Assembly: GCF_014844075.1 (NCBI RefSeq)
Contig: NZ_CP062165.1
Span: forward strand, 4,898,001-4,962,000
DNA from: Paenibacillus sp. JNUCC-31
Lineage (GTDB): Bacteria; Bacillota; Bacilli; Paenibacillales; Paenibacillaceae
Reading direction: 5' to 3'
Length of the DNA: 64,000 nucleotides
Shown here: piece by piece, positions 20,698 to 27,805 of the stretch
How positions within the stretch are numbered: position 1 is the stretch's first letter
How the letters are laid out: each line of letters starts with the position of its first letter
Translations under genes and position numbers: made by a program
Notes under the pieces: generated by a model
Told to the model about the DNA's origin: nothing
Database searches by the model: none
What the model saw: only the letters and a program-made list of their open reading frames with translations

Positions 20698-20924
20698 TTT
20701 TTCAGAAACTGATGATCGTTATGAAGCAAGTTGCTAGGAAGATCACCTGTCTTTAAGTCCGAATTGTTTGTAGTACGACTGAAATGCACTGATTTCGTAT
20801 ATTATACATGTCATATTTTATGACTCTTTAATAATTCAAAAGGTGGATTCAAGCTATAAATGTTATATTAAATGTCATTTAAGCTGTCGTTTATAAGATG
20901 TAAATCAATATCTATATAGGCGAT

Positions 20925-20957
20925 AAAGCCGCTTCGTGTTAACGGAGCGGCTTTTTT
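20925..20957 (+). terminator. Orphan terminator-like hairpin
   Basis: AAAGCCGCTTCGT (20925-20937) with ACGGAGCGGCTTTT (20942-20955) and a run of T. No gene ends here: the SLH transcript already has its own terminator 230 bp upstream. It may end a small untranslated RNA starting after 20700. Confidence 0.7.
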
Positions 20958-21272
20958 CTGGCCTAATCCGAAAATTATCATTCATTCCAGACCCTTAATT
21001 CATGAACAAAATCAACATATAAGAGTTAGTTTATCCAGTGTTTATCTGCGTTTATGTGCCTTCTAGCCAAGGATAAAAACGACATATTTACCGAGCGGGG
21101 AAGAAACTCATAGAATAAGGCCAAGCCATAAGCGAGCTTGAAGCAGGTGATAAATATATGGTAGATAATATTACATTTATGTGATTGAATTAAATCTATC
21201 CTTATTACTTTTTCTAAGCATCAAGAGAGAAGGAAGACAAATGCATAAGTAAGGAGGAGAAACACAGCAGCA

Positions 21273-21410
21273 ATGAAGAGTAACTTCTATTACATTCAAG
21301 ATGGCGATGCGCAGAGCGTGCTAAGACCTTGCGACCTGTATGACCGATGTGAACCAGAATACGACCTGCAAACGTGGTATACCTCTTTCCTAAACATATG
21401 TGGGTTTTGA
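21273..21410 (+). CDS. Candidate 45-residue small protein
   Basis: ATG at 21273 opens a 45-codon frame ending with TGA at 21408. An excellent AAGGAGGAG sequence lies at 21251-21259, but the spacing of 13 bases is long. The peptide starts MKSNFYYIQDGD, has three Cys, is acidic and has no membrane segment. It lies upstream of the sugar-transporter genes. No family recognised; it may be a spurious or remnant frame. Confidence 0.3.
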   Translation: MKSNFYYIQDGDAQSVLRPCDLYDRCEPEYDLQTWYTSFLNICGF

Positions 21411-21654
21411 CTTTAAGGTCTGTTTCTCAACTTTCGTTCAGATCTGACAACTCTCAAGTTCATCCGAAGCTGCTCAAAATTACAACTTCATGAGGGGAAC
21501 GGGTCAAATTCCACATGTTTTACTTCTCCAAAATGACAATGACAAGCTGGAACCAAAAGTATAAACCCTCGTTGTAACAGTACTTTCCGTGTTTTTAAGA
21601 GCGAAGATCGAAATAGCATATTTACGAATCCAGAAATGATTCATAAACTCAGTA

Positions 21655-21668
21655 TGTAAGCGTTACCA
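21655..21668. promoter_or_regulatory. CcpA-type catabolite-responsive element
   Basis: TGTAAGCGTTACCA matches 13 of 14 positions of the cre consensus TGWAANCGNTNWCA (mismatch at position 12). It lies 130 bp before the first transporter gene and would place the 21.8-31.5 kb locus under carbon catabolite control. Confidence 0.65.
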
Positions 21669-21798
21669 AATGGAGAGGGAGCAAAAGCCTCCCATGATCG
21701 AAATGTGGTCCGGGACTCATTCCTTACATTTGAACAGGAGTGTTTCACTCTTCTTACAAAACGGACGGATTTTCATTTAGAAAAGGAGGAAACAACTG

Positions 21799-22770
21799 AT
21801 GCAGCCAGAAGGGAAGTCCGCCTTGTCGCAAAACTTATCGGTGCACACGATTCCGAACAGCAAGAAAAATAAATTAGGGAGAAGGATGATCCGAAACTGG
21901 GAGTTGTATCTGTTTATCGCGCCAGCATTTCTATACTTTCTGATTTTCCACTACGGGCCGATGTACGGTATACAAATCGCATTCAAAAACTTTATCCCGA
22001 CGCTTGGTGTCACGGGAAGCCCGTGGGTCGGGTTCGATCATTTCATCCGTTTCTTCAATTCTTATTATTTTTGGGATCTACTATGGAATACCCTTAGCAT
22101 TAGCTTGTATGAGCTGGCTATAGGTTTTCCGTTGCCGATCATTCTTGCGTTAGCTTTCAATGAAGTCAAGGATTCATTCTTCAAGCGTACCGTACAGACC
22201 GTCACGTATGCACCACATTTCATTTCAGTCGTCGTGATGTCGGGTATGATCATTACCTTCTTGTCGCCTTCGTCAGGCATGATTGTCAATTTGGTGGAGG
22301 CTCTTGGATTCCAGTCCCCTCAATTCCTGACGGACCCTGCGTGGTTCAAGACGGTGTACGTGTTGTCGGGTGTCTGGCAGAGTGCAGGCTGGGGGACCAT
22401 TATATACCTTGCCGCCCTTTCGGGTGTGGACCCGCAACTGCATGAAGCTGCTGTGGTGGATGGTGCGAGCCGGTTTAAACGGATCCTCCATATTAACATT
22501 CCAGCGATCATCCCTACGATCACCATTTTGTTAATTCTGAACATGGGCAGTATTTTAGGCGTCGGATTCGAGAAAATCTTGCTGCTGCAAAATCCGTTGA
22601 ACATGGGATCATCGGATGTCATCTCGACATTTGTCTATCGGTCGGGTCTGGTCGATGCGCAATACAGTTTCTCCACAGCTGTAGGATTATTCAACTCCGT
22701 AGTTAATGCGATTCTGCTGATTACGGTGAACCAAATTGCACGTCGCACCAGTGAAAACAGCTTGTGGTAA
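21799..22770 (+). CDS. Carbohydrate ABC importer permease, LplB type
   Basis: A 323-residue membrane permease. After a 35-residue cytosolic N-terminus come six hydrophobic segments, and the cytoplasmic EAA loop is visible as LHEAAVVDGASRFKRILHINIPAI near 214-237. This is the LplB/YtcP-like branch of MalF-type permeases, common in Paenibacillus polysaccharide loci. AAAAGGAGGAAACAACTG precedes the ATG. It is followed 16 bp later by the second permease and then the binding protein. No ATPase gene is in the window; such systems normally share a MsmX-type ATPase encoded elsewhere. The substrate is inferred from neighbours to be a fucose-containing glycan. Confidence 0.93.
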   Translation: MQPEGKSALSQNLSVHTIPNSKKNKLGRRMIRNWELYLFIAPAFLYFLIFHYGPMYGIQIAFKNFIPTLGVTGSPWVGFDHFIRFFNSYYFWDLLWNTLSISLYELAIGFPLPIILALAFNEVKDSFFKRTVQTVTYAPHFISVVVMSGMIITFLSPSSGMIVNLVEALGFQSPQFLTDPAWFKTVYVLSGVWQSAGWGTIIYLAALSGVDPQLHEAAVVDGASRFKRILHINIPAIIPTITILLILNMGSILGVGFEKILLLQNPLNMGSSDVISTFVYRSGLVDAQYSFSTAVGLFNSVVNAILLITVNQIARRTSENSLW

Positions 22771-22786
22771 AAGGAGGGGAAAACAT

Positions 22787-23695
22787 ATGTCAACCGCGGT
22801 TAAGGAAAGCAGAAGCGATAAAGTATTCTTATGGTGCAACTACATCTATCTAACGATAGCGCTCGTCATTGTGCTTTACCCGCTGTTATACATCATTAGC
22901 GCCTCAATCAGTGATCCCAAATTTGTAAGCTCCGGTGAGATGTGGCTGCTACCCAAAGGGATTACGTTTGAAGGTTATGCCCGTGTGTTTGAGAACACCA
23001 ACATCTGGATTGGGTACAAAAATACGATCATCTATACTGTCGTCGGTACACTCGTCAACCTGATGGTCACTCTTCCGGCAGCCTACGCGCTCAGCCGCTC
23101 TGATTTTGTAGGACGTGGATTCTTCATGGCGATGTTTATGGTCACGATGTTTTTCAGCGGAGGGCTTGTCCCGAGCTACTTGCTGGTTAAGGATCTTGGT
23201 ATGGTGAACAGCATTTGGGCGCTTATTCTGCCGGGAGCTGCCTCCATCTGGAATATTATCGTGTGCCGTACGTTTTTCCAATCGACCATTCCCAGGGAGC
23301 TGCAGGAAGCGGCCCATATTGATGGGTGTACCAATACCCGGTTATTCATTCGAATTGTGCTTCCGCTCTCCATGCCGATCATTGCCGTGATGGCGCTTTT
23401 CTACGGTGTCGGACACTGGAACAGCTATTTCAGTGCGATGATCTATTTAAATGATTCCTCGAAGTATCCACTGCAGCTCTTTCTGCGCCAAATTCTGGTA
23501 CTTCAGGAGATGGCAGCACAGGGCGGGGGAGCTATCGATACCTCTTCAGCAACAGCGATGAATTCCAAAGCGGAAATTGCTGCGCTGGTCAAATATGCCG
23601 TCATTATTGTTTCAACTTTACCTGTGATTGCCATTTATCCATTTCTTCAGCGTTACTTTGTGCAGGGTGTTATGATCGGTTCCGTTAAGGGATGA
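22787..23695 (+). CDS. Carbohydrate ABC importer permease, LplC/MalG type
   Basis: A 302-residue permease with six membrane segments and an EAA loop at about 190-213 (LQEAAHIDGCTNTRLFIRIVLPLSMP). ATG 22787 follows AAAGGAGGGGAAAACAT; a longer reading frame starting inside the upstream gene lacks this site. It forms the transmembrane pair with the preceding permease. The ending FLQRYFVQGVMIGSVKG is typical of MalG-type subunits. Confidence 0.94.
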   Translation: MSTAVKESRSDKVFLWCNYIYLTIALVIVLYPLLYIISASISDPKFVSSGEMWLLPKGITFEGYARVFENTNIWIGYKNTIIYTVVGTLVNLMVTLPAAYALSRSDFVGRGFFMAMFMVTMFFSGGLVPSYLLVKDLGMVNSIWALILPGAASIWNIIVCRTFFQSTIPRELQEAAHIDGCTNTRLFIRIVLPLSMPIIAVMALFYGVGHWNSYFSAMIYLNDSSKYPLQLFLRQILVLQEMAAQGGGAIDTSSATAMNSKAEIAALVKYAVIIVSTLPVIAIYPFLQRYFVQGVMIGSVKG

Positions 23696-23736
23696 TCTTA
23701 AACCATAATCCACACTAAAAAAGGGGAGTTGTCGTC

Positions 23737-25332
23737 ATGAAAAAGCTTCGCAAGGCTTCATCCATTGTACTCTGCCTCACCCTATCCGCAGCATTGCTTG
23801 CAGCTTGTGGTTCCAAGGAAGATGGAGGTTCTGCGACTTCAAATGTCGAAGGGGTCAAGAAAGAAGGATTCCCGATTGTGGACAAACCACTTACGTTAAA
23901 GGTCATGTCCCAGGATGCGGGCGTAGCCGACTGGAACACGATGCCAGTCCTGCAAGAGATGGAGAAATTGTCAGGCATCAAGCTGGAATACCAGCTTTCG
24001 CCGATCGACAGCTTTGAAACAAAGAAGAACCTGGTATTCGCGAGCGGCGATTTACCGGATATGTTCTATGCTGCGGATCTCAAGCCAGCTGAGCAGGTTA
24101 CTTATGGGACTCAAGGCATTCTGATCCCGCTGGAAAAATACATTGATGAGGGCTACGCCCCTAACATTAAAAAGATTCTCGACGAAAACCCGGATGTTCG
24201 CAAATCATTTACAACGCCTGACGGACATATGTATGCACTGCCATTTATCGATACGGCTGCCGTGTGGTACAGAGGCCCGATGTGGTATAACGGGGAATTC
24301 CTAAAAGCACTTAAGGTAGAGGAACCTAAGACTACGGAAGAATTATATACGTACCTGAAGCGTGTTAAGGAAGAAGACCCTAACGGCAACGGACAACAAG
24401 ATGAAATTCCGCTTACTTCTGTAAAACTGGATGATCTTCGTATGTACTTCTTCGGCTTCTGGGGCATGTACAACGAAGGAATCTACGCGGATAAGGACGG
24501 AAAAGTTCACTATCCCTATCAAGAAGAAGGTTATAAAGGTTATCTGACGTTTATGAACCGCTTGTGGAAAGAAGATTTGCTGGATCATGAGACCTTCTCC
24601 CAAACAGGCGATCAGAAAAAGGCAAAAGGCGAAAGCAACAAGCTTGCGCTGTTCAATGATTACCATCCATACTTCACACTCGGTGGCGAGCCTAGCACGA
24701 AACATCCGCTGATGACACCAGTAAAGAGTGAGATCGCAGACTCACCTGTATACGGTAAACACCCGGGCATATCGGCACGTGGTACCTTTGCGATTACTAG
24801 CAGCAACCCGTCTCCTGAGGCAACCATGCGTTGGATCGATTATTTGTACAGCTATGATGGGGCGACCCTGTTCAATCAAGGACCTGAAGGTGTGCTGTGG
24901 AAATTCAAAGATAAGGAAAATCTCGTAAAAGAATGGCTGCCAGTTCCTGGCGGTGGGGATCGTGAGGAATATCGCGGTAAAATCACACCGAACTATGGCA
25001 TTTTGACACCGGGCATTAATGATCCGGATATAGCGAAAGGTCTTCGCACTGAATTTGACGAATGGCTTGACCAGCAAAATCAAGAGAAGTTGGTGCCTAT
25101 CGGAAAATCACCATTCCCTAACGTTTATTTGACTAATGAAGAGCAAAGCGAAGCGACCGCTTTATTATCTGATCTGGATACGTACGTCAAGCAGATGGAA
25201 GCGAAGTTCGTAACAGGCCAAGAGCCGCTTGAGAACTGGGATAAGTATATTGCGCAGATCAAAAAAATGGGTAGCGACCGTATCGTCGAACTGTATCAAG
25301 GGGCATACGACCGCTGGAATTCCGGTAAATAA
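23737..25332 (+). CDS. Sugar-binding lipoprotein of the ABC importer (LplA-like)
   Basis: 531 residues. Lipoprotein signal peptide with lipobox LLAAC (Cys about 24), followed by a Ser/Gly-rich tether and a family 1 extracellular solute-binding fold. Calcium-loop-like DPNGNGQQDEIPL is visible near 213-225, a feature of this LplA-like branch. It delivers an oligosaccharide to the two permeases encoded just upstream. AAAGGGGAG precedes the ATG. GH29, GH18 and transglutaminase-fold genes follow in the same direction without a terminator. Confidence 0.94.
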   Translation: MKKLRKASSIVLCLTLSAALLAACGSKEDGGSATSNVEGVKKEGFPIVDKPLTLKVMSQDAGVADWNTMPVLQEMEKLSGIKLEYQLSPIDSFETKKNLVFASGDLPDMFYAADLKPAEQVTYGTQGILIPLEKYIDEGYAPNIKKILDENPDVRKSFTTPDGHMYALPFIDTAAVWYRGPMWYNGEFLKALKVEEPKTTEELYTYLKRVKEEDPNGNGQQDEIPLTSVKLDDLRMYFFGFWGMYNEGIYADKDGKVHYPYQEEGYKGYLTFMNRLWKEDLLDHETFSQTGDQKKAKGESNKLALFNDYHPYFTLGGEPSTKHPLMTPVKSEIADSPVYGKHPGISARGTFAITSSNPSPEATMRWIDYLYSYDGATLFNQGPEGVLWKFKDKENLVKEWLPVPGGGDREEYRGKITPNYGILTPGINDPDIAKGLRTEFDEWLDQQNQEKLVPIGKSPFPNVYLTNEEQSEATALLSDLDTYVKQMEAKFVTGQEPLENWDKYIAQIKKMGSDRIVELYQGAYDRWNSGK

Positions 25333-25425
25333 AAAAAGTCCTATCGAAACACATCCATGGAGACAGATCGGGTTTACGGATTTTACACTCACATAGAAAG
25401 ACTTCGGAAAGAGGTGTGAACAAGG

Positions 25426-26712
25426 ATGCAGAAATGGTTCGAAGAGGCCAAGCTGGGAATATTCATCCACTATGGCATCTATGCTGTGGACGGCGTTGCG
25501 GAATCGTGGTCCTTCTATAATGGAAGGATCTCGTACGAAGAATACATGAAGCAACTGGACGGTTTTACGGCATCGGAATTTAACGCGGAGAAATGGGCGG
25601 ACTTGATTGAGAAATCAGGAGCCCGGTATGCCGTGCTGACAACGAAGCATCATGATGGTGTTGCTCTGTGGGATACGCAATATAGTGACCTCAATGTCGT
25701 CAAACAGACACCAGCGAATCGGGACATCGTGAGGGAATATGCGGAAGCGATTCGGGAGAAGGGCATCCATTTGGGAATGTATTTCTCGCTAATTGATTGG
25801 TCGCACCCGGATTATCCTAGCGTGTATGAAGGTGGAAAGGTACCGGAGGATCTCAGCAGTGTCAATCGGCATTCAAGCCCTGTGGATGGTGTTGAGGATC
25901 AGCAGAAATGGAAAAAATTCCTTGAGTTCAATAACCACCAGCTGCGGGAGATCATGACGAATTACGGTAAGGTGGACCTGCTGTGGTTCGATGGGGACTG
26001 GGAACGGAGTGCCGAGCAGTGGAATCTGCCAGAGTTCAAGCATTACCTGCAATCTTTTAACCCGGATGTCATCATCAACTCCCGCCTTCAAGGTTATGGG
26101 GACTATAAGACGCCGGAGCAAGGTATTCCGATCACAAGACCGGAGGGACCATGGGAATTCTGTACCACGATCAACACCTCATGGGGTTATGTACCAACAG
26201 ACGATAAATATAAATCCCTAAATCAAATCATTCGAATGTTCTGTGACTGTATTTCGATGGGTGGCAATATGCTGCTGGATATCGGTCCACGCGAGGATGG
26301 CACCATCGATAAGAGGCAGGAGGATATCCTGCTTGGTCTCGGAGCATGGATTCGTACCCATGAAGAAGCTGTATTCGGAACGGGTGAAGGCATTATGTCT
26401 CGCTATTATCTGGGTGGGAGCACCGTATCCGAGGACAGAAAGACGTTGTATCTGTTTGTTTATGACGAGCCAAAAGAGAATGTATGCATCAAGGGACTAT
26501 GCAATAAGATCAAGAAGATTACTGTGCTGCATTCGGGCAAAGAACTTAACCATGAGATTCATGGGGGCGTGCCTTGGTTCAATATCCCGGGGACAACGTG
26601 GATCCAAATGACCCCTGAGGACACACATGAGCAGGTGACGGTTCTTAAGCTCGAATTCGACGAGGAACTGGAAATGTACGGCGGTTCAGGAGCCGTTGTT
26701 ACTCATAACTAA
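25426..26712 (+). CDS. GH29 alpha-L-fucosidase, cytoplasmic
   Basis: 428 residues. GH29 marks: WFEEAKLGIFIHYGIYAV at the start, the substrate-pocket motif TTKHHDGVALWDT near 71-83, and KVDLLWFDGDWE with nucleophile Asp near 189. A C-terminal beta domain follows from about 340. No signal peptide: the enzyme begins directly with the catalytic fold, so it should act on an imported fucoside. GAAAGAGGTG precedes the ATG. Family GH29 retains configuration; linkage preference cannot be predicted from this. It is co-directional with the transporter and with a GH18, which suggests a fucose-bearing oligosaccharide as substrate. Confidence 0.93.
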   Translation: MQKWFEEAKLGIFIHYGIYAVDGVAESWSFYNGRISYEEYMKQLDGFTASEFNAEKWADLIEKSGARYAVLTTKHHDGVALWDTQYSDLNVVKQTPANRDIVREYAEAIREKGIHLGMYFSLIDWSHPDYPSVYEGGKVPEDLSSVNRHSSPVDGVEDQQKWKKFLEFNNHQLREIMTNYGKVDLLWFDGDWERSAEQWNLPEFKHYLQSFNPDVIINSRLQGYGDYKTPEQGIPITRPEGPWEFCTTINTSWGYVPTDDKYKSLNQIIRMFCDCISMGGNMLLDIGPREDGTIDKRQEDILLGLGAWIRTHEEAVFGTGEGIMSRYYLGGSTVSEDRKTLYLFVYDEPKENVCIKGLCNKIKKITVLHSGKELNHEIHGGVPWFNIPGTTWIQMTPEDTHEQVTVLKLEFDEELEMYGGSGAVVTHN

Positions 26713-26718
26713 CATTAC

Positions 26719-26752
26719 GGGAGGGTATGCACCTATAGATGCATGCCCTCCC
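26719..26752 (+). other. Intergenic hairpin between fucosidase and CBM9-like gene
   Basis: GGGAGGGTATGCA (26719-26731) pairs with TGCATGCCCTCCC (26740-26752), one G-U pair. There is no T-run, so it is more likely an mRNA-stabilising or processing element than a terminator. Confidence 0.6.
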
Positions 26753-26775
26753 TCATGAAGCGGAGAGAGAGCGAT

Positions 26776-27798
26776 ATGAACCAAAGTGGAGTACCTGAGC
26801 CGAAGATTGAGTATGCTCCCAAACATTATATATGCAAGCGTGCGCAGGAACCGCTGATGCTGGACGGCCGCGTAGATAAGGCATTCTGGGATGCAGCCGA
26901 TTGGACGGATGATTTCGTTGATATCGAAGGCGATCTTCGTCCGAAACCCGGAAAACAGACTCGGGTAAAAATGCTGTGGGACGACGACTATTTCTACTTT
27001 GCTGCCGAACTGATTGAAGATCAGATATGGGCTACGTTGACCGAGCGGGATTCTGTTATTTTCTATGACAATGATTTTGAGATTTTTATCGACCCCGACG
27101 GGGATACCCACCAATATTATGAGTTCGAGATAAATGCGCTCAATACGGTATGGGACCTGTTATTGGTGAAGCCATATCGGGATGGTGGACCTCCGGTCAA
27201 CGGTTGGGATATCAGCGGTCTTAAGACAGCTGTACATATTGATGGGGAGCTGAACACACCTGGCGCCGATAACCGAAAATGGAGCGTTGAGGTGGCAATT
27301 CCCTGGACCAGCCTGAAGGAATGTGCCGAAGGCAATCGTCCGCCTGTACCGGGCGAGTTCTGGCGTGTCAACTTCTCGCGGGTGGAATGGCAGACTGAAG
27401 TGCAGGATGGGGAGTACCGCAAGGTGCTGAATCCGGATACAGGCAAACCTTATCCGGAGGACAACTGGGTCTGGTCGCCCATGGGTATTATTAACATGCA
27501 TTATCCGGAGCTATGGGGATATGTCGTATTTTCGGATGACGGAACGGATCAGTCCTTTGAGCTGCCGGAAGACGAACGAATCAAATGGGAGCTTCGCAGA
27601 CTCTATTACCGTGAACGCAATTATTTTGAAGCCCATGGTGAATTTACACAGGATGTGAAGTTACTCATGGGTGAAGAAACATTCATTTGTCAGCCTGTAA
27701 TTGAAACGACCCGTAGCCTATTCCAGATTAGTACGCCTTCCTCGGACGGCACCACCTTAATCTGCATTCGGGAAGACGGAAAGCTATGGAAGGAGTGA
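26776..27798 (+). CDS. CBM9-like domain protein without signal peptide
   Basis: 340 residues. Residues about 20-230 resemble the family 9 carbohydrate-binding fold as found in stand-alone proteins of sugar loci: LMLDGRVDKAFWDAADWTDDF, VKMLWDDDYFYFAAEL, SVIFYDNDFEIFIDPDGDTHQYYEFEINALNTVWD, WSVEVAIPW and WRVNFSRVEW. The C-terminal 110 residues are not recognised. ATG 26776 is chosen for GGAGAGAGAG upstream; an earlier in-frame ATG lies in the hairpin region. It lacks a signal peptide, unusual for a carbohydrate-binding protein, matching its cytoplasmic neighbours. No catalytic residues can be proposed. The next gene starts 7 bp after its stop. Confidence 0.8.
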   Translation: MNQSGVPEPKIEYAPKHYICKRAQEPLMLDGRVDKAFWDAADWTDDFVDIEGDLRPKPGKQTRVKMLWDDDYFYFAAELIEDQIWATLTERDSVIFYDNDFEIFIDPDGDTHQYYEFEINALNTVWDLLLVKPYRDGGPPVNGWDISGLKTAVHIDGELNTPGADNRKWSVEVAIPWTSLKECAEGNRPPVPGEFWRVNFSRVEWQTEVQDGEYRKVLNPDTGKPYPEDNWVWSPMGIINMHYPELWGYVVFSDDGTDQSFELPEDERIKWELRRLYYRERNYFEAHGEFTQDVKLLMGEETFICQPVIETTRSLFQISTPSSDGTTLICIREDGKLWKE

Positions 27799-27805
27799 GC
27801 CACCT

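Larger units (their letters stand above)
20958..21798. other. Long leader region before the LplBC-type transporter
   Basis: About 840 bp with only one tiny candidate ORF (21273-21410) and one catabolite-element-like site (21655-21668). It has no obvious protein-coding frame of normal length on either strand. A long 5' untranslated leader or a decayed gene are both possible. Confidence 0.5.
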
